Shown piece by piece: positions 20,119 to 27,007 of a DNA stretch of 64,000 bases (position 1 is the stretch's first letter; each line of letters starts with the position of its first letter). Source of the stretch: Nitrospira sp. (GTDB lineage Bacteria; Nitrospirota; Nitrospiria; Nitrospirales; Nitrospiraceae); NCBI GenBank assembly GCA_016873435.1, contig VGXF01000007.1, forward strand, positions 49,774-113,773, in the 5' to 3' direction. Made by a program: the position numbers and the translations under genes. A model generated the notes under the pieces. The model was not told the origin of the DNA. It saw only the letters and a program-made list of their open reading frames with translations, and did not search any database.

Positions 20119-21036
20119 ATGATTTTCTCAAAACACATCGCATGGCTTGCGGTGTGCGCGGCACTCGTCGCGGCCCCAGCTTTCGCGTATGAAGTCGTCG
20201 AGGTCCAGTATGGCGGGACGATCACCGGCACGGTGACGCTCCAGGGCCAGCCAACGCCGACCTCGCAGGGCTTCAACCTCATCACCTTTCCCGACCCGGA
20301 ATATTGCGGGCGGATTTCCAACGGCACCGGCTGGCGGCTGCTGTACGATTTCGCTATCGATCAGCGGGGCGGATTGAAAGATGTTGTGGTGACGGTGGAG
20401 GGGATCGAGAAGGGCCGGCCCTTCGACATGTCGGTGCCGCGCATCGAGGCGCAGGACTGCCAGTTTCAGCCCTTTGTCACGGTGGTCCGCAGCGGGCACG
20501 CGGTGGAGGTCGTGAACATGGACCCGGTCATGCACGACGTTCAGGCCTACGAGACGTCGCAACAGCTAGGTCCGCGTGTGCTGTTCAACTCGCCGCTGCC
20601 GATGAACGCCCATCACCAGCGAGGCAATCTGCACGCCACCCATAGGCACATGCCCGGTCCGTCGATGCTGGAGTCGGTCAGCCTCACGAAAAACCGCAAT
20701 CTGTTCGTGATGCAGTGTGGTTTCCATGCCTACATGCTAAGTTGGGGGCTGGCGGTGTCCAACCCCTATTATGCGATTACAGACGGGGCGGGCTCCTACA
20801 AGATTGAGAATGTGCCGCCTGGCAGCTACCGGATCATGGCCTGGCATCCCTACGTCGGGACGATGTCGGAGGAGATCGTCGTTGTGAAACCGACGGGGGC
20901 GGCCACCGTCGATTTTTCCATGAAGGCGCCGGCCGGCCGCCGCACGGCGCATCAGGTGATGGATAACCCGCGCTTTGGATTTGAAGCACTTGGAAAATCC
21001 GTTCACATCGATCCGCTCGTTGAACTCCAGCACTAA
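20119..21036 (+). CDS. Exported cupredoxin-like protein with carboxypeptidase-regulatory-like domain
   Basis: A signal peptide starts at the ATG at 20119 (MIFSKHIAWLAVCAALVAAPAFA); upstream in-frame starts would bury it. The 305-residue protein has an N-terminal beta region (GGTITGTVTLQGQP) and a cupredoxin-like core with potential copper ligands His139 (in DPVMHDVQ), Cys200, His203 and Met206 (in MQCGFHAYM). A C-terminal regulatory-like beta domain follows (GSYKIENVPPGSYRIMAWHPY). The ligand order His...Cys-x2-His-x2-Met is that of type-1 copper with an unusually short loop. It is paralogous to the protein at 22598. It is likely a periplasmic electron carrier or copper-binding partner for the multicopper oxidase; this is inference. 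Confidence 0.75.
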   Translation: MIFSKHIAWLAVCAALVAAPAFAYEVVEVQYGGTITGTVTLQGQPTPTSQGFNLITFPDPEYCGRISNGTGWRLLYDFAIDQRGGLKDVVVTVEGIEKGRPFDMSVPRIEAQDCQFQPFVTVVRSGHAVEVVNMDPVMHDVQAYETSQQLGPRVLFNSPLPMNAHHQRGNLHATHRHMPGPSMLESVSLTKNRNLFVMQCGFHAYMLSWGLAVSNPYYAITDGAGSYKIENVPPGSYRIMAWHPYVGTMSEEIVVVKPTGAATVDFSMKAPAGRRTAHQVMDNPRFGFEALGKSVHIDPLVELQH

Positions 21037-21067
21037 ACGTCTGCACCCAGTAAAGCGCTTTTGCCCA

Positions 21068-22411
21068 GTGGCAATTCGCATCGGGATCTGGCTGCTGTGC
21101 GCATTGTTGCCGTCCGGCATCCTCTCTGCTGGCGGGGACCCGTTGAAGGAAGCCCAAACGGCCTTCAAGGCCCAGCAGTACGAGAAAGCGCTCGCGGTAA
21201 TCGAGACCATCAAGGCCGATGCTCCCGACGTCCGCCGGTGGAAGGCGCGCACGCTAGCCAAGCTCTTTCGCGGGACGGATGCGTTAGCCGAATATGATGC
21301 GCTGACGCGGTTGAGCAAGAAAGATGAACCGGCGCTGCTGCGCGAGGTAGCCCTCAGCTATATTGTCCCGATGCTCAAGGACATGCGGGTGCAGATGCGG
21401 GGTGCCGGGTATACGGCGCTTAAGGAAATCGAATCGGAGGAGACGGTACCCTATTTTGAAGGCGCCTTTACCGACGAATCGGGGCAGGTACGGGCGCTGG
21501 CGGTGGAGGGACTGGGCCAACTCGAAGCCGGGCGACGCTCACCGCGGCTCGAGGCCGCGCTGCACGATCAGGCGGCCTACGTGCGCAAATACGCGCTCAA
21601 GGCCTACGGCAAAACGGGCGATCGATCGAAGGCCGGCGTGGTCGAGCCGTTCCTCGAGGACAGCGAGCCAGTCGTGCGGGTGGCCGCTGCGGCTGCGCTG
21701 GCCACATTGAATCAGCCAACGGGATGGGAACGGTTGGCGGCTTCGGCCAAATCCGGTAATCCCGACGAGCGCAGCGCGGCGTTGCTTGCGTTGGCCTCGT
21801 TGAAACGCACCGCCTCCTTTCCGGAGTTTGAAGCCGCCGCTGGCGACAAGCAACCCTCGGTGCGCGCCGCGGTCATGACCGGATTGGGGGAGTTGGGGGA
21901 GAAGAAGGGGGTACCAATTCTGGTCAAGGCGCTGCATGATCCGATCCCCGCCGTCCGCGGTTCGGCGGTGCTCAGTTTGGGTAAACTGCATGCCACCGGC
22001 TTGACAAACGAGATCACCCGTTTGTTGTCCGACAAGAATCCTGGCGTACAGGCCGATGCCGTGGCGGTGCTGATGGAGTTCGGGGCGCCCTACGAGGCCG
22101 TGGCCGATACTGTCCGCGACGTGCTGCGCAACAAGGAGCCGAGCGTCCGGTCCCGGATCGCCAGGACTCTGTCCAAAGGGCAAGGGGCTTCGTTGAATCG
22201 CGCGGTCGAGGGTTTGCAGGAACTGCTACAGGATCCACTGCCGCTACCGCGCATGTCTGCATCCCGTGTACTGGGGCATATGAGCCTTCCCGATGGCATG
22301 GGGATGCTCAAAGAGGTGTTGCATGACCAGGATGAGGCGGTCCGGGCCACGGCCGCCGCGGCCCTGATTCGCGTGTTGGATGGGAAGGCGGGGCATGGAG
22401 AGGCCCCCTGA
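21068..22411 (+). CDS. Exported HEAT-repeat protein
   Basis: The reading frame contains a hydrophobic N-terminus (RIGIWLLCALLPSGILSAGG), a TPR-like helix pair (EAQTAFKAQQYEKALAVIE) and then about eight HEAT/PBS-lyase-type repeats (for example SEPVVRVAAAAALATL, QPSVRAAVMTGLGELG and IPAVRGSAVLSLGKLH). Such proteins are scaffolds. A GTG at 21068 is taken as the start because it opens the signal sequence; an ATG at 20975 in the same frame lies inside the previous gene and is less likely. It is followed 3' by a strong promoter for the next cupredoxin gene. A partner is not evident; the setting suggests assembly of, or docking with, the exported copper proteins. Confidence 0.75.
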   Translation: MAIRIGIWLLCALLPSGILSAGGDPLKEAQTAFKAQQYEKALAVIETIKADAPDVRRWKARTLAKLFRGTDALAEYDALTRLSKKDEPALLREVALSYIVPMLKDMRVQMRGAGYTALKEIESEETVPYFEGAFTDESGQVRALAVEGLGQLEAGRRSPRLEAALHDQAAYVRKYALKAYGKTGDRSKAGVVEPFLEDSEPVVRVAAAAALATLNQPTGWERLAASAKSGNPDERSAALLALASLKRTASFPEFEAAAGDKQPSVRAAVMTGLGELGEKKGVPILVKALHDPIPAVRGSAVLSLGKLHATGLTNEITRLLSDKNPGVQADAVAVLMEFGAPYEAVADTVRDVLRNKEPSVRSRIARTLSKGQGASLNRAVEGLQELLQDPLPLPRMSASRVLGHMSLPDGMGMLKEVLHDQDEAVRATAAAALIRVLDGKAGHGEAP

Positions 22412-22431
22412 GTCTGTTCACGGCTTTCCGC

Positions 22432-22462
22432 TTGACACTTCCCCCCTAAATTTTTATATACT
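22432..22462 (+). promoter_or_regulatory. Strong promoter of the second cupredoxin gene
   Basis: TTGACA at 22432-22437 is followed by overlapping -10 candidates TATATA (22455-22460, 17-base gap) and TATACT (22457-22462, 19-base gap) in a T-rich stretch. With the ideal ribosome site of the gene at 22598, this suggests high expression. Confidence 0.7.
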
Positions 22463-22597
22463 TCACCGTCTTCAAAACCGCGAAGGACCCACCAGCAGTA
22501 CGGGCGAGTCCCCTCACACGGTTGCGAAACAGACTCGGAGGCCGAAACCGTTTTGCACGTTTGTCGGTTTGTTTGTTCATCACAAGGAGGCAGCGTT

Positions 22598-23392
22598 ATG
22601 AAGAAGGGTCTGATGGTTATTGTGGCTGTGGCGGCCCTGGCGGTTCTCGCCATGCCCCTCACGTCGTTTGCCGGCGGCTCAGTCGCGGGCAAAGTGACGT
22701 TCGGCGGGAAGACTGAGTCGAAGGAGTTCTCCTTCGCGAAGTTCCCGAACCCGAAATTCTGCCCGAAGATTCCGAAAAAGGAACTTTCGCAGGGCGACAA
22801 GCGGTTGCTCGAGACGATCTCCGTGAACGGCGGCGGTCTGGCGGGCGCCGTGGTGGCGGTGGCCGACATTGACGACCAGGCGTTCATCGACGGCTTCAAG
22901 GGCACGGACGTTATCGCGGCGTTCTGTGAATTCCAGCCGTACACGGGCGTTGTGGTTCCGATGAAGAGCTTCCGTGTAGAGAACACGGACGCGGATCCGG
23001 ATGACCCCAAGTCGGTCAAGGGCGTGCTGCACAATCCGCACTCCTTTGAAGTGATGGGGGCCAGCTCGTCAACGATCTTCAACATCGGTCTGGCCGAGAA
23101 GGGGTCCAAGCTGGACAAGCCGGCCGTGATGCGCAAGGCGAAGAACGGCTCGTTCTTCCGCCTGCAGTGCGACCAGCATGAGTTCATGCAGGCGTTCTTC
23201 CTGCCGGTGAGCAACCCGCACTTCGCGGTCACGGGCAAGGACGGGTCGTTTGAGATCAAGGATGTGCCGGCTGGTAAGCACAAGCTCGTGATCTGGCACC
23301 CCGGCGACGGCAAGGGGATGCGGACCGAGATCGAAGTGGATGTGACCGACGGCGGCAAGGCTTCGGTCAACCAGGAGCTGAAGAAGAAGTAA
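22598..23392 (+). CDS. Abundantly expressed cupredoxin-like exported protein
   Basis: A perfect AAGGAGG (22584-22590) sets the start at 22598, giving a signal peptide (MKKGLMVIVAVAALAVLAMPLTSFA) and a 264-residue precursor. It parallels the 20119 protein: an N-terminal GGSVAGKVTFGG strand, a PNPKFCPKI segment, candidate copper ligands His145/His148 (in LHNPHSFEV), Cys191, His194 and Met197 (in LQCDQHEFM), then PVSNPHFAV and a C-terminal GSFEIKDVPAGKHKLVIWHP domain. It is monocistronic, with a strong promoter and a strong terminator, as expected for an abundant periplasmic electron carrier. Copper binding is inferred from ligand order only. Confidence 0.8.
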   Translation: MKKGLMVIVAVAALAVLAMPLTSFAGGSVAGKVTFGGKTESKEFSFAKFPNPKFCPKIPKKELSQGDKRLLETISVNGGGLAGAVVAVADIDDQAFIDGFKGTDVIAAFCEFQPYTGVVVPMKSFRVENTDADPDDPKSVKGVLHNPHSFEVMGASSSTIFNIGLAEKGSKLDKPAVMRKAKNGSFFRLQCDQHEFMQAFFLPVSNPHFAVTGKDGSFEIKDVPAGKHKLVIWHPGDGKGMRTEIEVDVTDGGKASVNQELKKK

Positions 23393-23420
23393 GACGGTCT
23401 TCGCGAACGCGAGGCGTTTG

Positions 23421-23462
23421 CAGCGGGCAGCGGCCGATGAGGCCGCTGCCCGCTGTGTTTTT
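23421..23462 (+). terminator. Strong rho-independent terminator
   Basis: A perfect 15-base-pair stem (cagcgggcagcggcc with its complement), a GATGA loop and a TGTTTTT tail follow the cupredoxin gene by about 28 bases. Confidence 0.95.
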
Positions 23463-23554
23463 GGGCCCGGTCCGCCTTTCTTGCCTTTGCGTTCGGCCTC
23501 TGGGTAAGATAAAGCAGTTGCTAGTCAAAATGCCCCGCGCCATCGAGGATCGAC

Positions 23555-24535
23555 GTGCCACGGGAACTCTCACTGGCCGAAATTTTCCAGCTCGGCTACT
23601 ACTGGGAAACGAAGATTCTGCTGACCGCGGTCAGGCTGGATCTGTTTTCCGCGATTGACGCCAAACCAAAAACCGCGGTCGAGGTCGCGCAACGGATCGG
23701 TGCGGACGCGCGGACGCTGGAGTTGCTGCTGAACGCGCTGGTGGCAATCGGTGTGCTGACGAAGAACGGCGATCGGTTTGCCAATACCGCCGTGGCGCAG
23801 ACCCATCTTGTGAAGACCGCGGGGTCCTACATCGGCCACCTCTTGCTGCTGCACGACGCGGAATGGAACAACTGGGGAAGGCTGGAGGACGCGATCCGGA
23901 CTGGACGGTCACCGGTCAAGAAACATGTGTTCGAAACTGACCCTGAACTGGGCGCCAGCGTACTCTCCGTCCTGCATCGGATCGGGGAGCAGAGCGGGCC
24001 GTCGCTGGCCAAACGATTGCAACTGGAGGAGGCGAAGACGCTGCTCGATCTGGGCGGCGGGGCCGGCACCAACGCCATCGCCTTTTGTACGGTCTATCCC
24101 AATTTGACAGCGACGGTCTTCGATCTGCCACAGACGCTTAGGGTGGCGGAGCGGACGGTCAAGCAGGCGGGCTTGGAAGGGCGAATTGCGTTAAAGGCAG
24201 GGAATTTCAATCAGGATGCGCTCGGCGGCCCGTATGACATCGTGCTGATGTCGGATATTCTGCACTATCAGGACGATGCAGCGAACGAGGCGATCGTCAA
24301 GAAAGTCCACGGCCATCTCATGTCCGGCGGTCGGCTAATCATCAAGGATCGGTTTCTCAATGTAACCGGTACCAGCCCGGCCTGGACGACGGCCTTCGCC
24401 GTCCACATTCTCGTGAACACGGAAGCAGGACGCTGCTATAAAACAGCGGACGCGATCCGATGGATGAGCCACGCGGGTTTCGGTGGCGTGACCGAATTGG
24501 AACCAACGGCGGTGGTGCAGGGCGTAAAAGCGTAA
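23555..24535 (+). CDS. SAM-dependent O-methyltransferase (family 2, CrtF/BchU-like)
   Basis: A 326-residue enzyme. Its N-terminal winged-helix dimerisation domain (LDLFSAIDAKPKTAVEVAQR, LELLLNALVAIGVL) and C-terminal Rossmann methyltransferase domain (motif I LLDLGGGAGTNAIAF at about 168, then TVFDLPQTL and DIVLMSDILHYQDD) match plant-type/hydroxyneurosporene-type O-methyltransferases. The GTG start follows a GAGGA site. The substrate is unknown. It sits immediately upstream of the oxidase-associated DUF420 gene, with 32 bases between, and may be co-transcribed with it. A role in quinone or another small-molecule methylation is possible but unproven. Confidence 0.85.
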   Translation: MPRELSLAEIFQLGYYWETKILLTAVRLDLFSAIDAKPKTAVEVAQRIGADARTLELLLNALVAIGVLTKNGDRFANTAVAQTHLVKTAGSYIGHLLLLHDAEWNNWGRLEDAIRTGRSPVKKHVFETDPELGASVLSVLHRIGEQSGPSLAKRLQLEEAKTLLDLGGGAGTNAIAFCTVYPNLTATVFDLPQTLRVAERTVKQAGLEGRIALKAGNFNQDALGGPYDIVLMSDILHYQDDAANEAIVKKVHGHLMSGGRLIIKDRFLNVTGTSPAWTTAFAVHILVNTEAGRCYKTADAIRWMSHAGFGGVTELEPTAVVQGVKA

Positions 24536-24552
24536 AACGTGATGCGTCTGCA

Positions 24553-24566
24553 AGATACGAGGAACG
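24553..24566 (+). repeat. Second exact copy of the agatacgaggaacg repeat
   Basis: It is identical to 7286-7299 and again ends one or a few bases before an ATG, supplying the GAGG ribosome site of the DUF420 gene. Confidence 0.5.
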
Positions 24567-24567
24567 C

Positions 24568-25290
24568 ATGGGCATGGCGGAATTTCTGAAGCAATCGGGC
24601 TTTTTCGGCACGCACGCCACGATGGGGGCGGACCTAAGCCAGCTCATGGCCACGCTCTTCACGGCGCTTTTTGTGGTCGGTTGGGTGAAGGCCAAGCACC
24701 GGCAAGGCAACGCACACCACTGGCTGATGCTGAGTGGCATGATCGCCATGCTGGCCTTCTTCACCAGTTATTACTTGTTTCGCTCGTTGGGCGTGCTGGC
24801 TTTTGAGGGCAAGGAGGGGTTCGGCGGCTCGCAGGCGTTGTACGATTATGTGTTTATTCCCGTCTTGACGCTACACATCTGCCTAGTGATCATCGGCATC
24901 GTCATGGCCGTCTACATGATCGTGCTGGGTTTTCGGGCTCAGACAATTGTCAACGGTCAGCGAACCCTTCGTAATGACACGTTGCAGACGTCATGGGGGA
25001 AGGTCGGGAAAATTTTCGGGGCCATCGCAGCGGTGCTGATCGGCCTGTTTCTCTCGCGGGTAATGACGGCTGGGTTCTCGCTCCGCAAGCTCCACGTCTA
25101 TCTCGGCTTTCTCATCCTGATCGGGATTGTGTTCAGCATCGAGATGGCCATACAGCGCGTCTGGCCAAACGCTGAGCGGCGGCACCGGGCGCTGGGTACC
25201 TTCACAATGATCGTCTACTGCGTACTGTTCGTAACCGGCACCACCACGTACACGATGCTTTACATCCTGTTTCCGGGTAAAATTGGCTGA
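24568..25290 (+). CDS. DUF420-family membrane protein, oxidase-associated
   Basis: A 240-residue membrane protein with about six hydrophobic segments. Conserved-looking pieces include NAHHWLMLSGMIAMLAFFTS, FIPVLTLHICLVIIGIVMA and a C-terminal RRHRALGTFTMIVYCVLF; the paired histidines facing the membrane resemble DUF420 proteins found beside terminal oxidases. The start at 24568 is preferred over the in-frame ATG at 24460 because it follows a ribosome site and avoids overlap with the methyltransferase. It heads the first bd-like oxidase operon. A role in oxidase biogenesis or haem handling is suggested only by context. Confidence 0.75.
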   Translation: MGMAEFLKQSGFFGTHATMGADLSQLMATLFTALFVVGWVKAKHRQGNAHHWLMLSGMIAMLAFFTSYYLFRSLGVLAFEGKEGFGGSQALYDYVFIPVLTLHICLVIIGIVMAVYMIVLGFRAQTIVNGQRTLRNDTLQTSWGKVGKIFGAIAAVLIGLFLSRVMTAGFSLRKLHVYLGFLILIGIVFSIEMAIQRVWPNAERRHRALGTFTMIVYCVLFVTGTTTYTMLYILFPGKIG

Positions 25291-25292
25291 CC

Positions 25293-25413
25293 GAATGTTG
25301 AAAATGGTTTCCAGCGTTGCTGGCGTGTCGCTCAAAGGCACACCGTACGGCAAAACGGTACGCCTCGCCTTCTCGCCCACTGCGGCCTCGCTGAGAGTCG
25401 AGCTTGAACATTC
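25293..25413. repeat. Intergenic element with terminal inverted repeats
   Basis: The ends gaatgttgaa and ttgaacattc are inverted repeats (9 of 10 paired), enclosing about 100 bases with an internal hairpin around accgtacggcaaaacggt. It lies in the gap between the DUF420 and PCP_red genes. A much shorter sequence with the same ends lies at 32379-32403. It looks like a small dispersed non-coding repeat or a MITE-like or attenuator structure. Confidence 0.5.
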
Positions 25414-25431
25414 TGAGGGGGACGGGGACTA

Positions 25432-25908
25432 ATGCTTACTTGCGGTTGCGGGCGCTGGATGCACACGCAAGGCGTCGAGGAACGTTCGAGCGGGTGGTTT
25501 GTGCGGTTCGAATGTTGTGGCTGTCATTGGATGGTCGGTACGGACGCGCCCGCTGTTGAGGCGGAGCAACTCGTGGACCGGCTCCTGTGGACCGACGAGG
25601 CCCGGCACGTGCTCGACCGCATGCCGCCCTATGTCGCGCCGGTCGTCCGACAAGAGGCCGAAGACTACGCGCGCTCGAAGCAGCAGCGTGTCATCACCTT
25701 CACGGTGCTAGCGCAGGCACGCAACGGCGGCACTGTGGACTGGGAGCCGGAAGCGGAGCAGCGGCTGGAACGTGTGCCGGGGCCGGTGCGGGCCATGGCG
25801 AAACAGGAGTTGGAGCGGACGGCGCTGGAGCGGGGCCAATCAAAAGTGGCGGTGGCGTTGATGGAAGAAGTAAAGGCCAAGTATTTCGGGATGGCGGCGA
25901 AGGGCTGA
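25432..25908 (+). CDS. Protein with zinc-ribbon-like N-terminus and two PCP_red-like domains
   Basis: A 158-residue soluble protein. The N-terminus has CGC...FECCGC cysteines, resembling a small zinc ribbon. Two copies of a helical domain follow: WTDEARHVLDRMPPYVAPVV (about 54-73) and WEPEAEQRLERVPGPVRAMA (about 103-122), the second ending VALMEEVKAKYFGM. These match the proto-chlorophyllide reductase 57 kDa-subunit (PCP_red) signature, also seen in non-photosynthetic proteins. There is no evidence of chlorophyll synthesis. Its position between DUF420 and a membrane protein in an oxidase operon suggests a role in oxidase assembly or iron-sulfur/haem work. Confidence 0.75.
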   Translation: MLTCGCGRWMHTQGVEERSSGWFVRFECCGCHWMVGTDAPAVEAEQLVDRLLWTDEARHVLDRMPPYVAPVVRQEAEDYARSKQQRVITFTVLAQARNGGTVDWEPEAEQRLERVPGPVRAMAKQELERTALERGQSKVAVALMEEVKAKYFGMAAKG

Positions 25909-25909
25909 A

Positions 25910-27007
25910 ATGCTGCACCGGATGGCGCTCAGAGTGTTGCCCTCCCTGTCGCTGGTCGTGACGGCAGATGCCGTGCGTGCGCGCAAGCGCTGGGTGATGT
26001 TCGTGCCCGGTATGGTGGCGTTTGCGATCTACCGCGCCGCGAAATATTTTTTACCGCTGGCCGATCCGCTCGTCCTGCTAGCCGTAAGCGGCGCTGTATC
26101 GGCGGCCACAGCGATCGGCTCCTATCTCGTCGGACGGCGTGCGGCAGTGGCGCAGGTGTGGCGTGAGGATGGCTTGCGGCGCTTGGTCTGGCTCACCGGC
26201 TGGATCGGGTTCGCTTATGGCGTGCAACTGTCCTTGATGGTACTGGCTCTCTTGAGGCTGCTGGCCAACTATGATTACCTCCAGCATCCGGACGGGCCCG
26301 CGATGATGGCGATCATCATTGCCTGTACGTCGGTCGCACGCGATGCCTTCGAGATCGGCCACGTGCGCCTGTTGCAGCGGCAGGGCGAGCCGGTCGTGAC
26401 CTTCCCCGACGGCGCCAGTTTTCGTGACGCGATCGTGGCCCGTCCCAACATGCTGGCGACCTGGACGCTGCTGCCGGCTCTCGCCGGGGCCATGACGGCC
26501 GTCGGGCTCGGTGCGGTGCATGATCTGGCGGCAACAGGGCTCGCCCAGTTCGCTGTGGTCACGCTCTGTGCCGGCAGTCTGGCCGCGTGGGCCCATTTGA
26601 TGGGGGAGCAACGGCCGGGCGGCTGGCGGGGCATGATGCACGCGGCCGGATGGACGGAGTTGTTTCGCTATTGGTGGTGGCCCGGACTGGCCTTTGCTGC
26701 GACCTATTATCTCTCATGGGCGGGCGTAGTCTGGTTTGTGGTGAAGGCCGACGTCACCGGTGGCCTGATTCGCGGATTGATTGCAGGTGCCGTAGCCGCC
26801 CAGATGGCGGGCTACTGCTATTCCCTCGGCCACCGACGGCAGGTTGAAAATCAACTACGCCAGATCGTGCCGCCATCCCTGTTGCGCTGTCCGTTTGTGA
26901 TGAGTATTGTGTCGAAGCAGCCGACACTGGGACAGGGGGGGCCGCCTCCGGAAGCGATGGCCGCTGTTGCCGCACACTCGGCTGCGGCAGGAAAGCACAG
27001 TTCATGA
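25910..27007 (+). CDS. Integral membrane protein, unknown function
   Basis: A 365-residue protein with about eight hydrophobic segments and no motif I recognise. The middle has a polar loop (RDAFEIGHVRLLQRQGEPVVTFPDG). The C-terminus is cytoplasmic-looking and Pro/Ala-rich. It starts one base after the PCP_red gene and its stop overlaps the start of the bd-like oxidase (ATGA), so the three genes are translationally coupled. This argues for a dedicated subunit or assembly factor of that oxidase. Confidence 0.7.
   Translation: MLHRMALRVLPSLSLVVTADAVRARKRWVMFVPGMVAFAIYRAAKYFLPLADPLVLLAVSGAVSAATAIGSYLVGRRAAVAQVWREDGLRRLVWLTGWIGFAYGVQLSLMVLALLRLLANYDYLQHPDGPAMMAIIIACTSVARDAFEIGHVRLLQRQGEPVVTFPDGASFRDAIVARPNMLATWTLLPALAGAMTAVGLGAVHDLAATGLAQFAVVTLCAGSLAAWAHLMGEQRPGGWRGMMHAAGWTELFRYWWWPGLAFAATYYLSWAGVVWFVVKADVTGGLIRGLIAGAVAAQMAGYCYSLGHRRQVENQLRQIVPPSLLRCPFVMSIVSKQPTLGQGGPPPEAMAAVAAHSAAAGKHSS

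Noticed and set aside
25432..25908. Evidence of photosynthesis from the PCP_red-like domain
   Set aside because: The domain also occurs in non-phototrophs and there are no chlorophyll synthesis genes here.
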